Shown one piece after another: positions 33,159 through 44,201 of a stretch of DNA of 64,000 nucleotides; positions within the stretch are counted from its first letter, which is position 1; each line of letters starts with the position of its first letter. The DNA is from Drechslera avenae (lineage: Eukaryota; Ascomycota; Dothideomycetes; Pleosporales; Pleosporaceae). Both the position numbers and the translations under genes were made by a program. Location of the stretch: contig JAXRVH010000007.1 of the NCBI GenBank assembly GCA_034640345.1, positions 124,001 through 188,000 on the forward strand, read 5' to 3'. The notes under the pieces are model-generated. The model searched no databases and was not told the DNA's origin. It saw nothing but the letters and a program-made list of their open reading frames with translations.

Positions 33159-35180
33159 CTACTGTGCATTCTCTTGCTGGGCGGATGGTGGAGCTTGTCC
33201 GAAGAGGCCACCGAACCAGCTGCCGCGGTTGGCTGCCTTGCGAGCCTTCATGGCTTCTTCCTCGTTCTGCACGAGGCGCAATGGGCGCATGCCCTTGCCT
33301 GTCATGACACCGGTACTGGTATCACTTCGGGTCAGCTGACGAGGTGGACTGGGCGTATCGACGTGGCTAGCAGACGAAGACTCGGTCCTCGCGTCGACCT
33401 CCTTATCTTCCGGGATGGGGCCTGCACCAGAAGGTACTCTTGACACGGGGTTGGTGGGGCCATTGGCACTGTTGACGGGAAGGCCGAAGAAGGAGTTGCG
33501 TGGCGAGACGAGGCCAGGGGACGAGGCCGGGTTGGGTGTACCTGTGGGGGAGGGGCGGTACATGTTGTTGACAACGCTTGCGGCGTTGGGAACCTCGGAG
33601 GTGGAGCGTCGATGGTGGTTGCCACTGGGGTGACGGCCAGAAGTTGAGCGGGTAAGAGGGATGCTTGGCGCAGTTGAAGGATCTTCATGGGCGCTCGGCT
33701 GCGGTGGGCTTGCCATTGGCGGTGGGCCCATGGCGCTTAGAGGTCGCGGCTTGCGGTTTCCGCCCATGGCGACAGACTTGGCACGCTGCAGGAAGCCTTG
33801 TGGTTGCTCGCTGTCCTGGGGAGGAGGTGGTGGCAACTCCTTGTTCTTATCGGGAGCAGTACCATGATCGCCCTCAATGTCGTTGCCGAGGACTGACTCG
33901 AAGCCCTGGTGTGTGAGTAGACGGCCGATGATTTTATTGATGTAGAGGGTAAGGGCTTGGTTCTGGGCCTTCATGCTGTTGAGCTCAGTCTCGAGCTTGC
34001 GCACGACTTCGGCGTCACCCTCCTCGGCGGATTGAAGCTCGTCAGCAAGGCTCGTGGACGGGCCGTTGCGCGATGGCAGGCGATCTTCGGCATGGGAAGT
34101 ATCGCGCAGGAATTCACCACGGCTCAAGTCTCCGTTGAGCGTCTTCTCGCCCAACAAAAGCTGGAAGCTCTCGTTGTCTTCCATCAGTCGTGCATTGGTC
34201 ATACGTGTCTCGAGTAGCTGCTTCTCTAGCTCGCGCATGCGCCCGCCACCGGCATTCTCGACCTCTAGCACCTTGACTTGGTATTCGGCGAGCTCTAGGC
34301 GCAGGTCTTCAATAATCTTGTCCTTTTGGTGGATGAGCTTGGAGTTGTTTCGCGAATTGCTGCGCTGCACGGAATTGGGGGGTGCGAACGAGGCAACATT
34401 CTCGAGGTTCTGCGACGAGTTGCTGCGGGACGGGTTGTTGCGGAAGCTCGCTGTGGCCGGGTCAGTATTGGTCAAAACATGACTGGCACGTGATGCGAAT
34501 GCCGGTGTCAACTTACATGTCCGCGATAAGTGCTGTTCCTCTTCAAGCTCGCCATTAGGCATATGCTTCGAGGCCATGGTTTCCTTGAGCCGCTGAATAG
34601 TGCCCTGCATGTCCTCCTCGCGTGCTTGGATCTCTTCCTTTTCCTTCATAGCTTGCGCACGCTCGGCTTCATAGATGCCCTCGAGTTCGCGGTGTTGACG
34701 TGTCAACTCCTTCTTCTCATTCTCCAAGGACTCGACCTTCTCCTCTTCTTCGTGCGCTCTCTCTTCGAGCTTGGCTTGCTCCGTCAGCGCGTCGTCTAGC
34801 CGCGAATTAAGAACCTCGACCTGCTTCTGGCGCTCCGCAGCTGCCGCCTCTGCCTTTTGCAGTCGTTCCTTGAGTTCTTGGAGCAATGCGGATTGTTCCT
34901 CTCGGGCATCCTCATCGACGGCGTCAGCCTGCGCTGCGCTGCTCAGGTTCGAGGCGGTGGCGGGCTTCTTGACGGCAGCCCGCGCTGATACGGGCGTACC
35001 ATTGGTACCGCCACGTACTGAGCGTGTTCGTGCCACTCCTGCGGCGCCTGTTGAGGTCGGCGTCGAGGAGCGGGCAGGTGTGCGGCTCGCAGCTGCCGGG
35101 GAGGCGGCAGAACTTCTGGCGTTGACTTCGCGACGAGGCGTGCCGGCGGCCGGCGGCTTGTTTGCTGTTGCGGTCGACAT
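33159..35180 (-). CDS. Coiled-coil protein with Ser/Pro-rich tail
   Basis: Two exons on the minus strand, 35180-34517 and 34450-33159, give 651 residues. The 66-bp intron (GTAAGT...CACAG) is a multiple of three and has no stop, so the unspliced frame stays open. Order: a low-complexity Ala/Thr/Ser N-terminus (1-85), a long coiled coil (about 90-215), a Ser/Asn-rich linker, a second coiled coil (about 255-400, including ALTLYINKIIGRLLTHQGFESVL), and a disordered Pro/Ser-rich tail. The tail ends RGSWFGGLFG. Conserved filamentous-fungal proteins of this layout are usually annotated only as coiled-coil or M-protein-like. A scaffold role at the cytoskeleton or cell cortex is plausible but unproven. 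Confidence 0.75.
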   Translation of the reverse strand: MSTATANKPPAAGTPRREVNARSSAASPAAASRTPARSSTPTSTGAAGVARTRSVRGGTNGTPVSARAAVKKPATASNLSSAAQADAVDEDAREEQSALLQELKERLQKAEAAAAERQKQVEVLNSRLDDALTEQAKLEERAHEEEEKVESLENEKKELTRQHRELEGIYEAERAQAMKEKEEIQAREEDMQGTIQRLKETMASKHMPNGELEEEQHLSRTCKLTPAFASRASHVLTNTDPATASFRNNPSRSNSSQNLENVASFAPPNSVQRSNSRNNSKLIHQKDKIIEDLRLELAEYQVKVLEVENAGGGRMRELEKQLLETRMTNARLMEDNESFQLLLGEKTLNGDLSRGEFLRDTSHAEDRLPSRNGPSTSLADELQSAEEGDAEVVRKLETELNSMKAQNQALTLYINKIIGRLLTHQGFESVLGNDIEGDHGTAPDKNKELPPPPPQDSEQPQGFLQRAKSVAMGGNRKPRPLSAMGPPPMASPPQPSAHEDPSTAPSIPLTRSTSGRHPSGNHHRRSTSEVPNAASVVNNMYRPSPTGTPNPASSPGLVSPRNSFFGLPVNSANGPTNPVSRVPSGAGPIPEDKEVDARTESSSASHVDTPSPPRQLTRSDTSTGVMTGKGMRPLRLVQNEEEAMKARKAANRGSWFGGLFGQAPPSAQQENAQ

Positions 35181-36130
35181 GGCTGTGTTGTTCTTGTGTC
35201 TGCAGGGCGTGGAGACGAGTCCCGGAGAAGTCGATGTTGTCCACGTCGGTGAGCTTACACCAAGCGCCCAATTATAGAGCGATCAGCGGTGATGTGATGA
35301 TCTACGTGGCTGTGCGGCCGACTGACGTTTGACAGCAGATTGGTGCGTGTTTCGGGAGCGTGTTTTGCAACTCGTAACGTCTACGAGACGCAAGGTTGAG
35401 TGAGAAGTTTGGGCAGCGTGTAGGAGCGTTAATGGGGTTGCGCCGTTATAGTAGCAGTTAATCTCACATACCCTGCCCCTGCCCTGCATTTGCCAAGCCA
35501 CGTCTGCTGTAGCTTGCCGTAGACCGGGAAACCAACGATGACCTCTGTCGACTACGTGAAACGCGCCTACGACCTGTAGTACAGACAACCACCCCCTTAT
35601 GGCTTGCAGCGCGCCGTGCATCAAGCTCGGCCCCGTTCAACTGCAGTCGTTCGTGAAAGCGTGGTGAGGCGGGGTTGCCATGGGCAAATGCAGTCGGCCA
35701 CGCACGCTCCATGTTGCCCAACACGCGAGGGTGAGATTGAGCCACGAGGGTTACAACAACAACAACAACCACATGCGTCATCCAATTTCATATACCTTCC
35801 ATCACTCAGGTCCGTCATAGGTTGTCATGGAGACCTTGCCATTTCCGCGTGAGTATGCGCGTGCGCGTGCGCTGGCGAGTGAAGCTGCCTAGACACCAAC
35901 GTGAACATGGCAACTACCTGTGCTAATGAACGTGGTCTGACGTTTACGACGCACTGTCTTTGATTTTATAGCATTGTTCTGGGTATGTGCATACTTCAAG
36001 CAGAGGTGTCAAGATGGTGCACGGTGCATGTTTTAGTTTCACTGGGCTGTATACGTGAAGCGGTAACAATCAATTGACTGTCAAACAATCTAACTACAAC
36101 TTCTTCTCGAAACTTCCTGCCCTGCACTGA
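35181..36130. other. Intergenic
   Basis: Promoter of the coiled-coil gene and 3' flank of the catalase. It includes an AAC run (35753-35770) and a GCGTGC run near 35856-35870. No gene recognised. Confidence 0.45.
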
Positions 36131-38500
36131 CTAAGAATCTAACGGGTATCGATCAAGGAACTTATATGTCAAAAGTCCTTCCGAGATCTGCTTAACAACT
36201 GCCGATGCGTCACTAGCTGCATCCAAGGCATAGACACCAGGGGTCCCTGCTTGGATGCCTGCAGCACCGAAGGTGGTCGCGCTAGATCCGAGTACAGCAA
36301 CTGGCTTGCCAAAGCGGTAACCAGTCGAGAAGACCTCAAGGGGGCGGCCAGGGGGGTAGAGAGTTGACCGGGCTTTGGTGGTCGAGTTGCCTGTTGTGGA
36401 GTTGGAGTTGGCAAGGCTGCCTGTAGGTTCGAAGAGGCTCTCGGCGCGACCATCCACAATGATGGCATCGAACTGGATTGCCGATGTAGCCGAGTAGGTC
36501 TGGTCAATGCCGTCGCCGAGATGCTCAGCGACCACTGTTAGACCAACCTTGGCGTCTCCGAAAGCCTTCTTCAATGCCGCGGCCTTGTCTACAGAAGATG
36601 CCGATGTCAGGTAGCCGACCGAGAGACCTTCGAGCTTGAGGAGGGGAGATCCTCCGGGCCTGACACCAATGGTCTTGTTGTTGTGGTAGTAGGTTGGGTC
36701 AGCAGCTGGTGCAGTCATGCCAATCGCCTCTGCAACACGAACCGCAAGATCATGGCTGATTCGGTTGAGCTGGATGAGCACATTGCTCTTGACAACAGTG
36801 CTCTTGAGTTGCGCAGTCTCGAATCGAATAGCGTTGACAACAAACTGCTGCTCAATGGGCGACAGAGAGTTGAAGAACAAACGTGGCTGGGACCAGACAT
36901 CTGCGAACGTGCTAGAAACGGCACGTACGAGGCGGCCTCCGACAGAACGGTTGGGGGCTGTGAAGAAGCCACGGCCGGTGGTCTGGTTTGCCTGCTTCGG
37001 GAAACCATCGTTGAGGGTGTTTGGTGAGTAAGGGGCAGTGTTTAGCGGGATGTACATTTGACCTGCTCCGTCGCGGTCATTGGTGTGAACAGGAACGCGT
37101 GGCTGGTTGATAGGAAGCTGCTCAAAGTTGGGGCCACCGTGACGGTTCAGTTGGGTGTCCAAGTAGGAGAAGATACGTCCTTGGAGGAGCGGGTCGTCGG
37201 AGAAGTCGATTCCGCGAACTAGATGACCTGGTTGGAACATGATTTGTTCAGTTTCGGCAAAGTAGTTGCGCGGGTTGCGGTTCAGGGTGAACTTTCCGAG
37301 AGGGGTGAAGGGGACGATATCCTCGGGCACAATCTTGGTAGGGTCGAGCATGTCGAATCCGTATTTCAGCTGGTCTGCTTCTTCCATGATTTGCGCCTCA
37401 AAGATCCACTCAGGGTAGTATCCATTATCAATGCTGTCGAAGAGATCCTGGCGGTGGAAATCGGCGTTCATTCCGGCTGCGAGTTGAGCTTCTTCCCACA
37501 AAAGTGAACCCTTGCCCTGGAGTGACCTAAACCTGAACTTGACCAGTTTGCTTGCACCAGCATCGGTGACGAAGCGGAAAGTATGAATACCCCAACCATC
37601 AAGATGTCTGTATGATCTGGGTGTGCCATGGCCGCTCATCGCCCAAAGCAGTGTGTGCATTGAGCTAGGTTGCTGGCTAAAGAAGTCCCATGCTTGGACA
37701 GAGTTAGCTTGATCTTCCATGAGTTTTTGTGCGAGAAAGCGTACCAGAGTCGTGCCCAGTGGCTGCTTGAGGGATTTCACGGTCCGCCTTAGGCTTCACT
37801 GCGTGGATGAGGTCAGGGAACTTGATAGCATCCTGGATGAAGAAGACTGGAATGTTGTTGCCAACAATGTCTGAAAAAAGGTTAGCATGAAATGGAAAAT
37901 CATGTGAATGCAGACATACCAAAGTTTCCCTCGTCGGTGTAAAAGCGAGCAGCAAAGCCATGCACATCTCTCGCAGTGTCTGCAGATCCCCTGGAGCCTG
38001 CAACGGTAGAAAACCGAAGGAAGGTGGGTGTCTTTTTGCCGGCAGCACTGAGGAACGAGGCTCCGGTGATATTGGACCAGTCGCCAAAGCTCTCGAATTC
38101 TCCGTGTGCTCCAGCTCCGCGAGCGTGAACAGCACGCTCTGGCACTCGCTCATGGTCAAAGTGGGTAATTTCTGGAAGTGAAAGTTAGCGGTAGCGAAGC
38201 CAAGCGAGGGTGAAAAGACTTACTCTGCCTGAAGATGAAATCCTCGAGCAGCGTGGGGCCACGCTCGCCGGCCGACAGAGACTCTTGATCGGAGATTGCC
38301 GATCCAACAGGGCTGGTGAGGTATGCGTCCTTGTCGTCAATCTCGTACTGCTTCATGAATTCGTCTGTGGACTGAGCCGATGGTGCAGCGCCATCTCGTC
38401 GAACATGGGGATTCGGAGCATCGGTGTCCATGTAAGGACAGCCTGCATGAGCCACATGGCAGAAGGCAGCAACCGCAGTCAGGAGGTGAGGTCGTACCAT
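36131..38500 (-). CDS. Large-subunit secreted catalase (CatB-like)
   Basis: Four exons on the minus strand, 38500-38224, 38171-37920, 37870-37745 and 37692-36131, encode 738 residues, the usual size of large fungal catalases. It decomposes hydrogen peroxide. A signal peptide (about 1-19, ending in VAHA) predicts secretion. The distal haem His is in RAVHARG (His108). The catalytic Asn is in IVGNNIPVFF (181/182). The proximal haem Tyr is in GRIFSYLDTQ (about 394). The C-terminal ~150 residues form the flavodoxin-like domain of large catalases (SVDKAAALKKAFGDAKVGL, FDAIIVDG). The third intron removes a stretch that would split ATGHDS from AWDFFSQQ. A TATA-like box lies about 66 bp upstream of the start. 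It probably serves in oxidative defence in the wall or host apoplast. Confidence 0.93.
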
Positions 38501-41500
38501 CTTGAAGGAATGTCTTGAAGTGAGGAAGGCAGGTGGTGGTTGAAAAACAAAGGCAACCTGATCAACTTATATCTTCGGAGAGCCATGCAGTGACGGATTA
38601 TGGTCGTACTAGGGGCTCATCCTTGTGACAGGGGAGGGCCCGGGGGGGCCAGTACTTTGACCACAGTGGTCTGGCAAATAGCAAGACGTGTATTGGACAT
38701 TGAAAGAAGTCTGGGAATGGATCCGGCCGAAATTGACCATCCACAGATGGTCTATTAGAGACGGGCGTATGATAGGTACCTAGCGATCTAGCGACCAACT
38801 TGGTGGCCAAGGCGTTGGGGTGGAGCGGCAGCGTGGGACGTGATGCGGTGCTGCATGTTGAACGCGTGTGCCTTTCCGGAAAGGGGCGTGCGAGTCATTG
38901 CAAGTTCATTCTTCTGAAGATAGACGAGATTTGGAGATCACCAAAGGGCTGGCCTATGGGTGTTTCGTTTACATCGTCGCTGCAGATGTGCGCAGAGAGT
39001 TTAGAATGCTGACGCATCAAGGCCCGTGGGCCACCCGGACATGCGGCATGCAGGTTTCAAGCCGACATCAGCAATTGCAGGTAAGCCGGAGACTCTGGTC
39101 ATGGAGCTCTGCTGATGATGGATAAGAAGGGCGGCAAAGATGTTCAGTGGGTGGTGGTAGGTGTTGATCGCAGGCCGTGCTAATGGCGGGCTACCGCATG
39201 GAAGTGGCGTCTCCTCCTCCCTCCCACCCCTGCCCGCCAAGGCTCGAGGTCAAGAAAGTGTCTAGTGTGCTTGCAGAGGTCACCAGAGGCCGGCCGATCA
39301 CTGCGCCATCAAGGACGTTGCCCCAGAATGCCGCAAGCAGCAGCCGCCGTTGAGCACAGTCGTCTCGGCCCGTCTCGGCAAGATTTTAAATACCCCATGG
39401 GCCGGAATCACGAGGTTCTCGCATCATTGCTGACATACCAGGTTTGGCCAGGCTACGATGGTGATTGCTTGCGGCTGCAATGGTCCAAGCCAAGCCGGGC
39501 TCTTGTGCATCCCCCACCCAGGGCTACCCTGATCCAAGAGTACAGGATGTTTATGCAACGCCATTACCAGTCGCGCATTTATTGCTGCAGTCCCTACCCA
39601 ACGCCCGTCTACCTACCGTGTTTTTTCTCCGGGCATCGCTACTATATTACACGACAACGCTGAGTCGCTTCTAGCTTGCTTGGACGTGGCACCAAGCCGC
39701 GGCGCTGACATGTGCCTTCTGAGCAACACATACTGTCTCTTGTGCTCCATCGAGAATGAAGCCCGCTGCATAAGGCGGCCAATCAGACATCACCATGTGG
39801 ATAGATGGGTGCTGGAGCAGGTGGGTCAGCTACACCGCTGTCATGGTTCATTTTTTTCGGACTTGCCATGGTTTTGTCAGCAAAGAAAAAAGATGACGCT
39901 GTATGGACGGACAGAGGCCGCCAGCCCTACCCATTCCGTGCACAAAAACAAAGTTGAAGAAACAAAGAAATCACTAAAGGTAATTCAACGGTGGCTGAAT
40001 AAACCCTCAGAGTTTCGGCCATCGTTGGACGTCCGTGCCAAGGGCTGGAAATCCGAACACCGATGCAGCTGCCTTTCTCATGGATATCCGCACGTTTGTT
40101 ATTGATTGACCGGTAATCTGCAGCTGATGCCCCTGTTTGCTTTTTGCCCATGGTTTGAAAAAGCGTTCCAACCGGCCATGAACCGAAAAACCAGAACGTT
40201 CCGCGGATGCAAAGTTGGCGAGGAGCTGCCAAGGCAAATCCTAGCCTCGGCGTGTGGTGGTGTTCGGTACTGCCGCATTCTGCAGGTGTGCAGATGGAGT
40301 ATAGCCAGGAGCGGGCCAGCCGGATCCTTTCAATCAAGCCAAGATACACAGTATCCAAAATAGCATGTCCGGTACTCAATAATAGACTGTATGGCGTGAA
40401 CCCGCCAAAATACTGTGCCACCTCTGTACCTCTACGCGCACCAATGGCTTCAGAAATGCAAGCAACTTGCACGGCTCAAGCGCGCATGTTGTATTGTTGT
40501 GAATGCGCACAACTTCTGCCATCCGCCACCTTCACTTTCTTCCATGATTGGCCGGCTGAACCAACGACTGTTGTCAAAACGGGGAGAGTGGCCGAAGCCG
40601 TAACTGCGCCACAGAGATCAACAGCCGCTGCGGCATCTGCGATAAGCCGTGAGAGTGTGCCTTGAGCTGTAAACCCCTTCACCCGCATTGTGCCGTGATT
40701 CGGGCATTTGGGCCGACCCACTGTGTCCACAAGCGGATACGGGAGCACGTTTAGTGACAATATCCAACCTGAAGTGTTGCTGCCTCTATATACCACATCT
40801 GGCCGTGAAGTGTGCGAAATAATGCCGTTCATATAGAGACTCGTATGTATGTCACCGTAGCCTTCCTTCTCGGGCTAGCAAGACGCTGACTTCCCTCTCG
40901 CTAGCTTCACCTTCCGTTTCCTATTTGCTCCGGCGTGTGCTACTGTAGATCGCGACCGCTCCAAGCAGGTAGCGTTCTGCCATGAAGTCGGTCCGAAGAA
41001 TGAAATAGCATGGGGTGATGCTTTGTCGGAGTTTTTACACACAATGCGCGGTTTGCAACTTACACTACACATACACCTAGGCATCCACGCCCGAGCTTGT
41101 TATATACTTGCATCACTACCACGCCCAGCGCGGCGGGAGTCCATGTTCGGGGGGCGTACAGAGTCTGGTGAGAGGCGCGCTGAAATCTTCAATGGTTCCG
41201 CAGCATTTCGGAATCGGAGGACGATAAGTGGAAGTGGACATGCCCGCACTGTGGTGCCGGACGTGAACAAGTTAATATACACACGGTCCCGTCTTACTGC
41301 TAGGGCCAAAAAAAATCAGCCACAAGATTGTTTATCCCAACTTCATCCAACATCCAACATCCAACATTATGCTAGTAAGTTTCGGCCGTTGTTGACAAAT
41401 CTCGATTCGAATATCCGAGAAACGGACGTGACATCCTTGTTCAAGCGCCATTTAATAGTAGGACGCGGTGCTTCAAGGCCATCTTACCTTCTTCTTACAG

Positions 41501-42518
41501 GCGTCAGCAGCCTATCTCGCTGCTATATCTCTCCAACACCCCGTGTCAGCATTCTCGGAAACTTGGCGAATGGCGTCAGCAAGCAGTGAGAACGTGTGTC
41601 ATATTACTGCTAGGATGCCAACAGCCTGACTTGACATTGTACAAATGGAGCAGATGGGTCGGCCAAGCCTGATGAGAAATCTTGCTTAGTGAGAGGTGCA
41701 ACGACGCTCTTTTAGAACATTGGCGGAGGGAGAAGGTGCTCTCGACCTAGACTTCCCTCTAGAAAGCGGGCTGACATTGATCGTAAAGGGTCTTGCGATA
41801 CGATGAGTACGCGTTTGGCTGCAGTTTCATTCAACTCGTACCGGCATGTCTCCATATTAACAGCCTAGGTCTCGAATTCAAACTTGGAGGAACTGCTCAC
41901 TATCAGGAAGTCTGTATACAAACTCTTCATCAAGAAATGGAACCCAGGGTCCATCGTCATTGAGTCAAGATCACTCTCCGCACATGCCATACATACAACC
42001 TAATCGGATACGGGCAACACCTTGCGGCTCCTCGTAAAACTATATTACTCTAATGAACAAAAAGTGCAGGTTCTCTGGAAGCCCGCTTTTACGGGTTCCG
42101 AATCTCCGCTGAAGCCGGGCATACCGCCCTGCTTGGCCTTGCCGGAAGAAGCCGCGATTCTAACTAGTGTAGTAAGAGTGCCCGTAGTATCTTCCCGATG
42201 TCATGGACTATGCCCGTAGGATGATGGTCTGGACTTTGAAAAGTGTGGCGTCATTATGAATCGTAATCATCAGTGTTAGAGGAGTACCTAGCGATTCCAA
42301 GAGTGATTGAGCAAATACCCTATTCCTGGCCAATTCGATTATAAGAAATCTTCACGTTGGAGTTTGATCTAGATAGGGACATTAGCTAGTTGGGTGGCAC
42401 TCTCGTACTGTAAATATTGGTGTTGATGGAAGTGTTCAGAGTAATGTAGCAAGGGTTAAGCAATCAAACGTTTCAAGGTAATCGTGGGTAAGTTAAGGAC
42501 ACTTGTAGTGCGCACACG
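38501..42518. other. Gene-poor region, ~4 kb
   Basis: No intact gene supported. Several mid-length frames on both strands (39927-40472 minus, 40207-40665 plus, 41023-41589 plus) overlap or lack any domain, signal or splice logic. The left 150 bp is the catalase promoter. CATCCAACATCCAACATCCAA near 41343-41365 is a short tandem repeat. The rest is unexplained. Confidence 0.45.
38566..38572 (-). promoter_or_regulatory. Candidate TATA box of the catalase gene
   Basis: TATAAG on the minus strand, about 66-71 bp upstream of the ATG at 38500. Confidence 0.45.
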
Positions 42519-42687
42519 TTAACCGCTCTTACCTAGACATCAACTGCTCTTGCCTACACGAAACCGCTATCGCCCAACATGCTAACCGCTCTTATCTACA
42601 CGTCAACCGCTCTTTCCCAATCGTCAAATGTCACTGCCAAACATATCAACCGCTCTTTCCCACACGCCAACTGTCACTGCCACCGCC
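42519..42687 (+). repeat. Degenerate 21-bp minisatellite, eight units
   Basis: Eight consecutive units of 21 bp (one is 22). The consensus is close to TCAACCGCTCTTTCCTACACG, which is written here in full as 21 letters only by description: TCAACCGCTCTT followed by a variable CC/CACACG end. Units differ by two to eight bases. It lies immediately left of an 8-bp repeat tract. Confidence 0.75.
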
Positions 42688-42698
42688 TGCACCTCATT

Positions 42699-42754
42699 AC
42701 ACTCATACACTCATACACTCATACACTCATACACTCATACACTCATACACTCAC
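42699..42754 (+). repeat. (ACACTCAT)7 tandem repeat
   Basis: Seven copies of the 8-bp unit ACACTCAT, the last ending in AC instead of AT. It is adjacent to the 21-bp minisatellite. Confidence 0.88.
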
Positions 42755-42858
42755 TGCTCTTTACCATACATCAACCACCTCACTTACATTCTTGTTGTCT
42801 GTCTCACTACTGCTATCGTCTATAATTACCATCGCCTGCAATTCTTATTGCCTGGGGA

Positions 42859-43340
42859 TGTCGAGGCAGTTCTTCGCTTACGACGACAACCTAAACCAGT
42901 CCAGAATCATGTAGTTCTACGGCCAGAACGCAACAGCTGAAGTTCCCCCCATACAAGAAGAAGAAGAAGGAGAAGAAGAAGAGCTAGGTACAGATAACTC
43001 TAACATATGTGATGCTCCCAACCCTGTAAACTTCACCCAAATACCACAATTCTCACCTTTACCAATATTGCTGCGTAGAAGAGACGAATACTGGAGAATG
43101 ATTTCAGCTCTAGCGGAAACGACTAGCGAGGTTCCTTCGAGAACCCTATTACACTCGACACTGACGACGACGCTGAAGGCATCAACACAGATGACAACAG
43201 CTCATCAGATTCTGAGCTAAGCGATCTGACCGACATAGATGACGCAGCGCTAAACGATCTTGACGACGCGGACAGACGCACGAAGGAGATAAAGACTAAA
43301 TATCGCAGAAGATTACCTCGAAGTATTGGGACTCTGTAGT
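42859..43340 (+). pseudogene. Acidic coding remnant, unknown family
   Basis: The plus strand reads MSRQFFAYDDNLNQSRIM-stop, then an open stretch with a Glu run (PPIQEEEEGEEEELG) and RRRDEYWRMISALAE. After a frame change near 43130 it continues ENPITLDTDDDAEG, SSSDSELSDLTDIDDAALND and RRTKEIKTKYRR, ending in TAG at 43338-43340. Composition and phrasing look protein-coding, but a stop and a frameshift (or an unrecognised intron) interrupt it. I do not recognise the family. Acidic tails like this occur in fungal repeat-associated hypothetical proteins. Confidence 0.4.
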
Positions 43341-44201
43341 GGTGTTCTCGAAGAAGAGCAGTCATGTGCTAGGCTTTTACCGTGTTCAAAATTGTGTGAG
43401 GTGAAGTCTGGTTGTAGAGATTCCTGATATGGCACTGCTTCCATATGTTAATTTGGATATTACAACCATGGTAGACAGGAAACGATGCTCTCTTGACCTT
43501 GAACTCTGTCGGGTGCGACAAATTCTCACTACATGATGCTGTTTTTCACAGACGTAGTAACACTTGCATTAGATTGCTGTAGTGTAAGACAATTAAATTT
43601 TAACATTATATCGCTCGATGATGCTCTAGCAAAGTATCTAAGTCCCTCTTACATGACAGATTCGGCTTGCGGATATTCGAATGGCGCGTACTTCTAAAAC
43701 GGGCAACATACAAACATAGGCCTCATTAAAGGTAAGTCGGCGTTGTAGGCAACGAGTCGTATCATAATCAGGACGCAGTAGAGAGACGAAGCAGAGCGGG
43801 TAACCTTCAACGTAAATGATAGTGATTGAGACAATGGAGAAGCGGATGATTCGGCAGATGGTCAAGGTTTGACTGGCTGTAGCTGCCGTTCGAGATGCGC
43901 AGCTTCCGGGTCTGGCTATGACATCATCGTAACTTGCGCGACATTCCCAGGCTGACAGACCCCCGCCTCATAAACTCACACCAAAACTCTCTTCCATACC
44001 TAGGTTTCAGATCTCTTACAAGAACTTGTTCGCAAAGAGGTACTTCTCCACATCCATCCTGCGCTGTTTTTACTGAGCGTATGTGCGATGCGCGCGCTTG
44101 CGCTCGCTCGTTTGTACTCTCTTTCATACTGACATGTCTACAAGGACGAGTATTCACACGTACCAAACTCGGGCGATTTTTTTAATCAGAACGCTCTCAG
44201 A
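43341..44201. other. Intergenic / promoter of the eisosome gene
   Basis: AT-rich on the left, with a pyrimidine-rich leader from about 43950 to 44200. No gene recognised. Confidence 0.45.

Noticed and set aside
39927..40472. 181-codon minus-strand frame
   Set aside because: Overlaps another long frame on the plus strand (40207-40665); neither has recognisable content.
41023..41589. 188-codon plus-strand frame
   Set aside because: Longest frame in the gene-poor island, but there is no domain, and it includes a short CATCCAA tandem repeat; not enough to call a gene.
43123..43365. 80-codon minus-strand Ser-rich frame
   Set aside because: Shadow of the acidic Asp/Ser coding remnant on the plus strand.
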